In this document: one piece after another, positions 46,304-58,611 of the stretch
How positions within the stretch are numbered: the stretch's first letter is position 1
Layout: every line of letters starts with the position of its first letter
NCBI GenBank assembly: GCA_945862325.1
Contig: CAMAXZ010000013.1
Location: 1 to 64,000 of the forward strand
Reading direction: 5' to 3'
Length of the DNA stretch: 64,000 nt
DNA from: Klebsiella pneumoniae
Lineage (GTDB): Bacteria; Myxococcota_A; UBA796; SXON01
Program-made: the position numbers and the translations under genes
Notes under the pieces: generated by a model
Seen by the model: the letters and a program-made list of their open reading frames with translations, nothing else
Told to the model about the DNA's origin: nothing
The model's database searches: none

Positions 46304-47164
46304 ATGATACAGGCTCCTCCCGTGTCGAGCTTCCCCGCAATCGCGCGCCGCGCTGCCCAGACCGCCCTGACGGAGGCCGAGATGGCGCGCCTGGCGCGCC
46401 TCGTGTATTCCGACGCCGGTCACGGGTACGACCCCTTCGGGCTTCACCCCGACGTGGTGGCCCTCGGCGCGGCCCTCATGGGACCGCTCTACGACCACTG
46501 GTTCCGCGTGCGGAGCCAGGGGCACGAGCACATCCCCAAGGTCGGGCCCGCGGTGTTGGCGGGCAACCACTCGGGTGGCGTGCCGTTCGACGCCGTGATG
46601 GTCTGGCTCGACGTCTTGCGCCAGATGAACCCGCCGCGTGTGGCGCGCGCCGTCGCGGATCACTTCGTGCCGGCGCTGCCGCTCGTCGGCACGTTGTTCG
46701 CGCGCGGCGGCATGGTGGGCGGCAGTCGGGGCAACGCCCGCGCCCTGCTGGAGACGGGCGAGCTCCTGCTGATCTTCCCGGAGGGCGTGCCGGGCATCTC
46801 GAAGACGTTCCAAAACCGCTACAAGCTCCAGGAGTGGCGCGTCGGCCACTGTGAGCTCGCCATTCGTCACGGGGCGCCGGTCGTCCCGTTCGCGGTCGTC
46901 GGCGCGGAGGAGCAGCTCCCCAGCTTCGCCCACATCCGGGCGGAGTTCCTCGGTATTCCGCACATCCCCGTCAGCATCACGCCCATCCCCCTGCCGGTTC
47001 GGTACCACATCCGCTATGGCGAGGCGCTGCCGCTGCACCGGGAGTACCGCCCCGAACACGCGGACGATCCCGGCGCGGTGCGCGAGGCGTCCGCGCGGGT
47101 GCGCGCGGCGGTCGAGGGGCTGATCCAGGTCGGCCTTGCCGAACGCAAGGGGATCTTCACGTGA
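46304..47164 (+). CDS. Lysophospholipid-type acyltransferase (PlsC-like)
   Basis: 286 aa. The acyltransferase block I reads Gly-Asn-His89-Ser-Gly-Gly-Val-Pro-Phe-Asp, a variant with six residues between His and Asp instead of four. Block III reads Leu-Leu-Ile-Phe-Pro-Glu-Gly. Such variants occur in DGAT/hemolysin-type branches. It probably transfers acyl groups to a glycerolipid at the inner membrane. Its Shine-Dalgarno lies inside the first codons of the divergent phosphotransferase. Overlaps the SDR gene by GTGA. Confidence 0.86.
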   Translation: MIQAPPVSSFPAIARRAAQTALTEAEMARLARLVYSDAGHGYDPFGLHPDVVALGAALMGPLYDHWFRVRSQGHEHIPKVGPAVLAGNHSGGVPFDAVMVWLDVLRQMNPPRVARAVADHFVPALPLVGTLFARGGMVGGSRGNARALLETGELLLIFPEGVPGISKTFQNRYKLQEWRVGHCELAIRHGAPVVPFAVVGAEEQLPSFAHIRAEFLGIPHIPVSITPIPLPVRYHIRYGEALPLHREYRPEHADDPGAVREASARVRAAVEGLIQVGLAERKGIFT

Positions 47165-48126
47165 GCGCGCCCGTCCGCGGCGTCCTCGTCACGGGCGCCG
47201 ACGCGCCGGCCGGCGAGCTGCTGGTGCGCAACCTGCTCGCCGACCCCGCCATCGGTCATGTCCTCGCGGTCGGCGGGCGACGGCCCGAGGAGGCGCTCCC
47301 GTTCAGTCACGCCGGGCGGCTGACGTACCTCCAGGTCAACCTCGTCCGCGAGCGGCAGGTGCACGACCTCTTGTTCGGGCCCGCCCGCGATCTCGGCATC
47401 GACGTCGTGGTCCACACCGCCACCACCCGCTCGGCGATGGAGGAGGGCGGGCACGTGCACGCGTTGAACGTCGACGCGACGCGCGCCCTGCTCCAGCTGT
47501 GCGAGCGACACCCCACGATCGAGCGCTTCGTGCTGCGGAGCTTCGCGGAGGTGTACGTCGTGCAGCACGATCTGCCGGTGCTGATCGCGGAGGACCACCC
47601 GCTCAACCTCGCTCCGGGCGCGCCCCAGTTCGTGCGGGACCGCGTCGAGGCCGACCTGCACGCGTGCGTGCGAATGGGGCTGTCGCGGCTGCAGATCGTG
47701 GTCCTGCGCTGCGCCGAGGCCCTCGCGCCCGGCACCGGCTCCCAGCTCTTCGACTACCTCGAATCGCCATTTTGCGCGCGCCCGCTCGGCTTCGATCCGA
47801 TGTTGAACGTGTCGAGCCTCCGCGATGTGGTGGCCGCGCTCGCGCTCGCGGTGCGTGCGCCGGAGCAGGGGGTGTTCAACGTGCCGGGTTGGGACACCCT
47901 CCCGTTGTCCCTGGCGATCCGCAAATGGGGCCGCATCGGGGTAGCGCTCCCGAGCGCGCTCCTGAACCCGATCTACCGGGCGCGGCGGCGCGTCTACGCC
48001 GATCACGACTTCCGATACGGCATGAACCGGCTCCGGTTCCACTACAGCGGGGTGCTCGACGGGCGGCGGGCGCGCGCGGTGCTGCGGTACACGCCGTCCA
48101 ACCCAATCGCGTGGCCGGCCCCGTGA
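47161..48126 (+). CDS. Extended SDR / NAD-dependent epimerase-like protein
   Basis: 321 aa from GTG. The nucleotide-binding Thr-Gly-Ala-Asp-Ala-Pro-Ala-Gly lies at the N-terminus. A Val-His-Thr-Ala-Thr strand and an Asn-Val-Asp-Ala-Thr helix follow the extended-SDR plan. The Tyr-x-x-x-Lys active site is not intact at the expected place (around Arg-Asp-Arg-Val-Glu), so catalysis is doubtful. It sits between the acyltransferase and a SecD-like membrane protein in one coupled operon. Confidence 0.78.
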   Translation: MSAPVRGVLVTGADAPAGELLVRNLLADPAIGHVLAVGGRRPEEALPFSHAGRLTYLQVNLVRERQVHDLLFGPARDLGIDVVVHTATTRSAMEEGGHVHALNVDATRALLQLCERHPTIERFVLRSFAEVYVVQHDLPVLIAEDHPLNLAPGAPQFVRDRVEADLHACVRMGLSRLQIVVLRCAEALAPGTGSQLFDYLESPFCARPLGFDPMLNVSSLRDVVAALALAVRAPEQGVFNVPGWDTLPLSLAIRKWGRIGVALPSALLNPIYRARRRVYADHDFRYGMNRLRFHYSGVLDGRRARAVLRYTPSNPIAWPAP

Positions 48127-48737
48127 GCGACGCGCCGCGGCGCTCGCCGTTGATGTTCGTGTTCGTGGCGGCGCCGATCGTGATGGGCAGTGGGCTCGTG
48201 CTCGCGACGATCGGGTGGTTTGCAGTCGTCTCCGGCACCGCCGGCACCGCTCGCGGAGCGCGCGTCGCGTTCGCCCTGGACGCCGACTGCGCCGAGGCGG
48301 CCGACGTCCTGCGCGCGCGCGCGGAGATGTTGGGGCTCGAGCCGGAGATCAGCGACGCGCGCCTGAGCCTCGCGATGCCCGGAATGCCGGACGACGCGAC
48401 GCACCTCCCGGTGGCGCTGGCGCAGCCCGGCCTGCTCGAGATCGCGGTGGATGGCGCGCCGCGTCGCGCGGCCGTCCGCGAGGTCGGCGTGCAGGTGGCG
48501 TTCAGCGGCGCTCCCGTCACGCTCGTGATGCTCGAGGACGCGCTCCCGGAGCACGGCGTGACGGTCACGATCGACGGAGCGCCGGCCGACGTCGAAGAGG
48601 TGACCGGGAGCGAGCTGCAGATCGCCGCCCGCGCCGGCCAGAGCCGCGAGGCGCTGCGGATCGCGAGCGACCGGGCGATGGCGCTCCGTCACCCGCTGCC
48701 GTGCGCCGTGCGGCTGTCGCCCGTACCGACGCCCTGA
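48123..48737 (+). CDS. Membrane-anchored protein with SecD P1-like domain
   Basis: 204 aa from GTG 48123, overlapping the SDR stop. One N-terminal membrane helix (about 12-40) is followed by an extracytoplasmic part. An Arg-Ala-Glu-Met-Leu-Gly-Leu helix and a Leu-Ala-Met-Pro-Gly-Met strand recall the SecD first periplasmic domain. A Val-Thr-Ile-Asp-Gly strand matches the SecD head region. There is no SecD membrane domain. The similarity is by eye, so the call is tentative. Confidence 0.55.
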   Translation: MSDAPRRSPLMFVFVAAPIVMGSGLVLATIGWFAVVSGTAGTARGARVAFALDADCAEAADVLRARAEMLGLEPEISDARLSLAMPGMPDDATHLPVALAQPGLLEIAVDGAPRRAAVREVGVQVAFSGAPVTLVMLEDALPEHGVTVTIDGAPADVEEVTGSELQIAARAGQSREALRIASDRAMALRHPLPCAVRLSPVPTP

Positions 48738-48787
48738 ATTCGGCGCGCTGCGGTCCGTCCGCGGGTACCATGCGGACGGAGGCCCCC

Positions 48788-49906
<1,119 letters not shown>

Positions 49907-49932
49907 CGACTCATTCGTCCACGATCTGGATT

Positions 49933-49949
49933 TTCGACGTGGCGTCGAA
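49933..49949. promoter_or_regulatory. Candidate TetR operator
   Basis: Perfect inverted repeat TTCGACG-TGG-CGTCGAA, 17 bp, ending 26 bp before the first ATG of a two-gene operon whose second gene encodes a TetR-type repressor. Confidence 0.5.
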
Positions 49950-49975
49950 TATTGGGCGCCGCGTAGGGAGTTCCA

Positions 49976-50638
49976 ATGGTCGAGTCGATCGCCGAAGGGT
50001 TCTGGCAGGTTCCGCGTCCGCTCACTATCGCCACGCTGGCCATCGGCACGCGCATGCACGTGCTCTGCGGCGCGGACGGTAGGTTGCACCTCGTTTCTCC
50101 GGTCGACGTGGACGATGACGAGCAGCGCGCCATCGACGCCCTCGGCAAGGTGGCCAGCGTCGTCGTGCCCAACACGATGCACACGATGTACTGGCGGAAG
50201 GCGCACGCGCGCTGGCCGGGCGCGACGCTCTACGCACCGGAGAAGGTCCGTGCGGCCGCCAAGGACGTGTCGTGGGCGGCCACGTCCGCGCCGAGCGACG
50301 CCGCGATCGACGCGCAGCGCTTCGAGGGCGCGGCCAGCCTCGACGAGACGGTGTTCTTCCACCGTCCGAGCGCGACGGTCGTGTTCACCGATCTCGTCTT
50401 TCACTTCACCGAGAAGCCCGGTTGGTGGACAGGTTGGTACGTGTCGAGCCAGCGTGTGCTCGGCCGCGTGGGGCAGACGATCATCAGCCGGTCGACGATC
50501 TCCGACAAGGGCGCGGCGCGGCGCTCGGCCGCGCGCGTCGCGGAGTGGGAGGGGGCGCGTATCGCCGTGTGCCACGCGGCGAACTGGTCCGGCGACACGC
50601 GGGACGCCGTGAAGGACGCCTTCGCGTGGCTGGGCTGA
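49976..50638 (+). CDS. DUF4336 family protein (degenerate metallo-beta-lactamase fold)
   Basis: 220 aa; ATG has AGGGAG upstream. The DUF4336 landmarks are visible: an N-terminal Gly-Phe-Trp-Gln-Val, a Leu-His-Leu-Val-Ser-Pro-Val strand, and Val-Val-Pro-Asn-Thr-Met-His in place of the His-x-His-x-Asp-His zinc site. A late Phe-Thr-Asp-Leu-Val strand and Cys-His-Ala segment follow. The function is unknown. The TetR gene starts inside its last codons. Confidence 0.82.
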   Translation: MVESIAEGFWQVPRPLTIATLAIGTRMHVLCGADGRLHLVSPVDVDDDEQRAIDALGKVASVVVPNTMHTMYWRKAHARWPGATLYAPEKVRAAAKDVSWAATSAPSDAAIDAQRFEGAASLDETVFFHRPSATVVFTDLVFHFTEKPGWWTGWYVSSQRVLGRVGQTIISRSTISDKGAARRSAARVAEWEGARIAVCHAANWSGDTRDAVKDAFAWLG

Positions 50639-51270
50639 GCGACACGCGCACCGCGCGCGCCGCGCGCCGGCGGGACGATCGTCGACGCGTCATCGTCCAA
50701 AAGGCCAAGGAGCTCCTGACCTCGTCCGGTCCGGAGGGCTTCACGCTCGCGGCGGTGGCGGCGGCGTGTGATCTCGCGCGCCCGAGCGTCGCCTACTACT
50801 TTCCCGACATCCGCGCCCTCGCTGGCGCGGTCGTGATCGAGCTGCTCGCCGAAGAGGCCGACGCGCTTGCGGCGGCGGTGGACGCCGAGCCCGACGATCT
50901 GCGCGCGCCGGAGGTGGTCTTGCGCGTCAAGGTGGACCTGTACGCGGGCGATCCCGGTCGGTTCCGCGCGGTGTACATCTGGCCGTTGGTCCTCGGCCTC
51001 CCCGCGGAGGTCGTCGCCCGGGACGCCGTCGCGATCGGAAACCGCGTGAACGATCGGCTCGAGGCGCGCCTCCTCGCCGCGCGCGCGGCGGGACGCCTGC
51101 ACGCGGACGTCGATCCGCGTCGCACCGCCAACGTGGCGTGGCTCACCGCGAACGGGGTGTTGTCCTTCGTGCAGAGCATCGCGATGTTGGGCGGCGACAC
51201 ACGTTTTCCGCTCATCGCGCTCACCGAGGAGGCCGCGGGGATTCTCCGTCGCGGCTTGCGGGCTCCGTAG
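50626..51270 (+). CDS. TetR-family transcriptional regulator
   Basis: 214 aa from GTG 50626, overlapping the DUF4336 gene by 13 bp. After an Arg-rich arm, a helix-turn-helix lies in the Phe-Thr-Leu-Ala-Ala-Val-Ala-Ala-Ala-Cys to Tyr-Tyr-Phe-Pro segment (about 33-56), typical of TetR. An all-helical ligand-binding domain follows. A palindrome upstream of the operon is its likely autoregulatory site. Confidence 0.88.
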   Translation: MAGLSDTRTARAARRRDDRRRVIVQKAKELLTSSGPEGFTLAAVAAACDLARPSVAYYFPDIRALAGAVVIELLAEEADALAAAVDAEPDDLRAPEVVLRVKVDLYAGDPGRFRAVYIWPLVLGLPAEVVARDAVAIGNRVNDRLEARLLAARAAGRLHADVDPRRTANVAWLTANGVLSFVQSIAMLGGDTRFPLIALTEEAAGILRRGLRAP

Positions 51271-51280
51271 CGGGCGCCGG

Positions 51281-52567
51281 TCAGTCGAGCGAGATCGTCC
51301 AGCCGGCCGCCCAATCCTCGGCGCCGAAGGCGCCGAGGTGGTCGGACACCGTTCGGTCGGCGTTGCCGGGGTCCAGCGCCGGCGAGCCGGAGCGCGGGAG
51401 GTGCCCGTCCAGCTCCGGGTCCTCCTCGATCGTGCCCGTCGCGAAGTCTTCGGCCTCGCCGTAGTCGGAGCCGGCGCACCAGTGTTCGTCGTTGTCGTCG
51501 AGCAACAGGTTTCGAAACGCGAGGTCGGCTCCGGCGAGGTCCTCGGTGTCCTCGTCGATCGACACGGCGCAGCGGGCCGACCCCACGACCACGCTGTTCA
51601 CGATCCAGGCCCCGGTGCCGTTCCGAAGGTGAACGCCGTCCTGGCTCGCCCCGACGATCGTGAGGTTCGTGAGCACCGGCGCGGATCGCGGCTCGGCGTC
51701 CAGGTCGTGCAGGTCCGGGTCACGGTTCTCGCCCTCCACGCCCCGCTGCAGGTCCCCGCCCTCGATCCAGGCGGCCGCGATCGCCCCCGTCCACCCGTCG
51801 ATCCAGTCGACGCCGTCGTCCCCGGTGTCGACGAGCACGAGGTGCGACAGCACCGCCGTGCCTCCCGTCAGCTCGATCGCGTCGTCCGCGCTGTCGTGGA
51901 TCTCGAGAAAATCGAGCTCCGTTCCCGCTCCCACCCCGACGAGCCGGAGCCCGTCCCGCTGCTCCCCCTCGAGCTCCGCGCCGGCGTACCCGATCCGCAC
52001 GTACGTCAACACGCCGCTCGAGTCGTCGGGGTCCCCGCCCGAGGCGCCCTCGCGGGGGGCGCGCCCGTAAACGGTGATTCCCCCCCAGTCCCCGGCGCTC
52101 GCCGCGGACGAGGAGAACACGATCGGCTGTGCGAGCGTGCCGCGTGCCTCGAGCGTGGCGCCCGCCTCGATCGTCAGCGCGGCGTCGCGCTCGGCGAGCA
52201 CCGTCGCGCCCGCCCGAACGGTCAGCGTCGCGCCGGCGGCGATCGTCACCTCGCCCACGAGGGTCGTCGTGTCTTGCGGGCACACGAGCGTGTCGGTGCG
52301 GAAGGTGCCCTCCAGCGCCACCGCCTGCGCGGCGCGGTCGCACGCGTCGCCGGGGTCGGTGTCCGTGTCGGAGTCGGCGTCGGCGTCTGAATCGGCGTCG
52401 GCGTCTGAATCGGCGTCGGCGTCTGAATCGCTGTCGGTGTCTGAATCAGTGTCCGTGTCGGCGTCCGAGAACGCCGTGTCACGGCCCGACGGGCCCTCGT
52501 GCTCAGCGCCAAACGGGGACGAGCACGCGAGGATCAGCAGGTGCATCGCGGAGACCCCCACGAGCAC
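51281..52567 (-). CDS. Lipoprotein with Asp-rich linker and beta-helix-like domain
   Basis: 428 aa from GTG 52567. This start has GAGG five bases upstream, and the motif adjoins the atpC TAG, so translation is probably coupled to the ATP synthase operon; ATG 52546 is an alternative. The lipobox Cys is residue 15. An Asp-Ala/Ser/Thr linker precedes strand-turn repeats such as Gly-Ala-Thr-Leu-Thr-Val and Gly-Ala-Thr-Leu-Glu-Ala, as in right-handed parallel beta-helix surface proteins. Confidence 0.77.
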   Translation of the reverse strand: MLVGVSAMHLLILACSSPFGAEHEGPSGRDTAFSDADTDTDSDTDSDSDADADSDADADSDADADSDTDTDPGDACDRAAQAVALEGTFRTDTLVCPQDTTTLVGEVTIAAGATLTVRAGATVLAERDAALTIEAGATLEARGTLAQPIVFSSSAASAGDWGGITVYGRAPREGASGGDPDDSSGVLTYVRIGYAGAELEGEQRDGLRLVGVGAGTELDFLEIHDSADDAIELTGGTAVLSHLVLVDTGDDGVDWIDGWTGAIAAAWIEGGDLQRGVEGENRDPDLHDLDAEPRSAPVLTNLTIVGASQDGVHLRNGTGAWIVNSVVVGSARCAVSIDEDTEDLAGADLAFRNLLLDDNDEHWCAGSDYGEAEDFATGTIEEDPELDGHLPRSGSPALDPGNADRTVSDHLGAFGAEDWAAGWTISLD

Positions 52568-52575
52568 CCGCGCCT

Positions 52576-52971
52576 CTACCGGAGGCGCGCGCGCGCGAGC
52601 GCCGCCTTCTGGGCCGCGTTGGCGCGCTCGGGAGTGCCTTCGGCGTGCTGCGCCAGGAGCGCCTCCGCCGCGGCGAGGTCCTTCTGCGCCGCGGCACGAT
52701 CGACCGTGGCGAGGTCCTCGCAGGAGGCGGCGAGGATGACCACGTGCTCGGGGCCCGCCTCGGCGAAGCCCTCGCCGATGGCGAAGCGCCGCACGCCCTC
52801 GGCGGTGCGCACCGTCGCGAGACCGGGCACGATGACCGTGAGGTACGGGATGTGCTTCGGGTAGACGCCGAATTCTCCCTGCAACCCCGGAGCCTGGACG
52901 TCGGTGGCTTCCCCCTCCCACGCGAGCGCGGTGGGGGTGACGATGCGTACGGAGAGGGCGTTCGCGGCCAT
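52576..52971 (-). CDS. atpC: ATP synthase F1 epsilon subunit
   Basis: 131 aa. An N-terminal beta-sandwich with the family segment Gly-Glu-Phe-Gly-Val-Tyr-Pro-x-His is followed by two C-terminal helices rich in Ala. Epsilon couples rotation to F0 and can inhibit ATP hydrolysis. It lies 3 bp after atpD and ends the synthase genes proper; a coupled lipoprotein gene follows. Confidence 0.95.
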   Translation of the reverse strand: MAANALSVRIVTPTALAWEGEATDVQAPGLQGEFGVYPKHIPYLTVIVPGLATVRTAEGVRRFAIGEGFAEAGPEHVVILAASCEDLATVDRAAAQKDLAAAEALLAQHAEGTPERANAAQKAALARARLR

Positions 52972-52974
52972 GGT

Positions 52975-55277
<2,303 letters not shown>

Positions 55278-55295
55278 TCCGACCTCCGGTGACCG

Positions 55296-56825
<1,530 letters not shown>

Positions 56826-57380
56826 TCAGGCCGGAGTGGCGGAAGGGTGGAGGAGCGAGAGCTGGAGGCGCTCGAGGCGCGTGCGCAGGGAGGCGTCGTA
56901 CACCCGCGACCCGACACGAGCGGTGAGGCCGCCGAGGAGTGAGGGATCGACCTGCATTTCGAGCACGATCGTCTTGCCGGTGGCTTCCGCGAGCGCGGCG
57001 CGCACCTGCTCGCGCGCGGCCGGGGTGAGCTCGGCGGAGGAGGTCACGAGCGCCCGGACGCGTCCGGCGTGGACGTCGGCCATCGCTCGGTACTCCCGGA
57101 GGATGTCCGGGAGGGCCGCGAAGCGGTTCTTGTCGAGCACCAAGCGCAGGAAGTTCTGCGTGGTGGGGTGCAGCGCCTGACCCGGCAGGACGGCCTCGAG
57201 GACCCCCTTGCGCTCGGCGCCGGTGTAGACCGGGTTGGAGAGGACCCCCACGAGGTCGCCGCCGCGGGCGATGCGCAAGAACCGCGTGAGGTCTTCGCCG
57301 AGGCGATCGACGAGATCGCCTTCTTTGCCGAGCTCGAGGAGGGCGCGCGCGTAACGGCGCGCGATGGACCCTTCGACCAT
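56826..57380 (-). CDS. atpH: ATP synthase F1 delta subunit
   Basis: 184 aa from ATG 57380, preceded by GGAGGGA; the longer frame to 57440 overlaps atpF and is unlikely. The N-terminal six-helix domain starts Ile-Ala-Arg-Arg-Tyr-Ala-Arg-Ala-Leu. The C-terminal part has the family Val-Asp-Pro-Ser-Leu-Leu-Gly-Gly strand. Delta joins the b stalk to the top of alpha3beta3. It lies 1 bp from atpF and 9 bp from atpA. Confidence 0.94.
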   Translation of the reverse strand: MVEGSIARRYARALLELGKEGDLVDRLGEDLTRFLRIARGGDLVGVLSNPVYTGAERKGVLEAVLPGQALHPTTQNFLRLVLDKNRFAALPDILREYRAMADVHAGRVRALVTSSAELTPAAREQVRAALAEATGKTIVLEMQVDPSLLGGLTARVGSRVYDASLRTRLERLQLSLLHPSATPA

Positions 57381-57381
57381 G

Positions 57382-58050
57382 TCAGTTCCCTCCGCGGATG
57401 TCGGCGGACCGAGGGTCGGCCACCGAAGCCAGGAACTCACGCGCGAGCCGCTCGTGGTCGTCCGGGTTGACCGTGCGGCGGACCTCGTCGCGCGCGAGCT
57501 CGACCGCGAGGCGGGCGGCCTCGGCGCGGAGCTCGTTGCGGGCGCGTTGCGCCTCGTCGCGGATGGTGCGCTGCGCGGACTCGCGGAGGCGGGCCGCGTC
57601 CGCTTCGGCGCGGGCCCGGATCGTCAGCGCTTCCTTCTCGGCGTCGGCCTCGGCGTCGGCGCGCATCTGGGCGACCTCCGCCTGGAACGCGGCGAGCCGC
57701 GCTTCGATCTCGGCGGCGCGGGCGTTCGCTTCGGCCTTCAGGCGGCGTGCCTCGTCGAGCTGCGCGCGGACCTCGGCGGAGCGGTTGCGGATCCAGTCCA
57801 TGACCGGACGGGCCGCGAGGTAGCCGAGGATGGCGAGGAACAGCACGAGGCTCGTGGCCTGCATGCCGAGCACGTAGAAGTCGGGGCCGTGGTGGCCCGC
57901 GTCGGCGTGACCTGCGTCGGCGGAGTCGTGAGCCGCCGCGGCGGAGGCCTGCGCGGCGTGCGGAGCGGCCGCGCCGTGCGCGTCGGGCGCGCTGTGCGGG
58001 GCCGGGTGGGCCGGGCCGCTCGCCGCGGCGGACGGGAGGAGGGGCAACAT
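57382..58050 (-). CDS. atpF: ATP synthase F0 b subunit with His/Ala-rich N-terminus
   Basis: 222 aa. One membrane helix (about 58-82) and a long charged Ala/Glu/Arg helix for the peripheral stalk. Ahead of the helix is an unusual stretch of about 55 residues rich in Ala, Pro and His, with His at 15, 19, 25, 31, 41, 48, 53 and 54. It starts directly at the stop of the b' gene; GGAGG precedes the ATG. Confidence 0.93.
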   Translation of the reverse strand: MLPLLPSAAASGPAHPAPHSAPDAHGAAAPHAAQASAAAAHDSADAGHADAGHHGPDFYVLGMQATSLVLFLAILGYLAARPVMDWIRNRSAEVRAQLDEARRLKAEANARAAEIEARLAAFQAEVAQMRADAEADAEKEALTIRARAEADAARLRESAQRTIRDEAQRARNELRAEAARLAVELARDEVRRTVNPDDHERLAREFLASVADPRSADIRGGN

Positions 58051-58521
58051 TCAGGCCTCCAACTGCGCGAGGGGACGGCCGAGCACCTGCGTCGCCACGT
58101 CGTGCGCGAGCGCTGCGGCGTTGCCCTTGAGCTCGCCGCGCGCGGTGCCGGACTCTGCCCGCAGGCGCTCGACGGCGCCCTGCACCTCGTGGTCGGCCTC
58201 GGCGCGGGCCGCGGCGACGACCTTCTGGTACTCGGCGTTGGCGACCGCGCGCCGGCTGCTGCGGAGCTCGATGATCTCGCTGCGGGCGGCGGCGACCGCC
58301 TGCTCGTAGCGACTGGCCTGCCCGGCCGACTTCGCCTGGAGCGACGCCGCTTCGTGCCGCGCACCGGCGGTGTGGTGCTCCCGCTCCAGCAGATACGCGA
58401 GCATCGGCTTGAACAGGATGACGTGGAGCCCTGCGACGAGGACGAGGAAGGGCGCGAGCTGGACCAGGACGAGGACGGGATCCGGGAACAGATGCAAGGA
58501 CCACCGCGGAGGGCCGGCCAA
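58051..58521 (-). CDS. ATP synthase F0 b' subunit-like protein
   Basis: 156 aa from TTG 58521; TTG 58497 is possible, and neither has a strong ribosome binding site. One membrane helix near the N-terminus ends in Leu-Phe-Lys-Pro-Met-Leu, the b/b' signature. A long Ala/Glu/Arg helix follows. With atpF it would give a heterodimeric stalk, as in other bacteria with b and b'. No a or c gene is in the window. Confidence 0.87.
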   Translation of the reverse strand: MAGPPRWSLHLFPDPVLVLVQLAPFLVLVAGLHVILFKPMLAYLLEREHHTAGARHEAASLQAKSAGQASRYEQAVAAARSEIIELRSSRRAVANAEYQKVVAAARAEADHEVQGAVERLRAESGTARGELKGNAAALAHDVATQVLGRPLAQLEA

Positions 58522-58611
58522 CTATCGTTTCCGGGTTCCGGCGGCAAGGGGCCGTCCCTTCGCCGCGACGCGTCGCGCTCGGCACGCGGATCGGCGCGTT
58601 ACGGGCCGATC

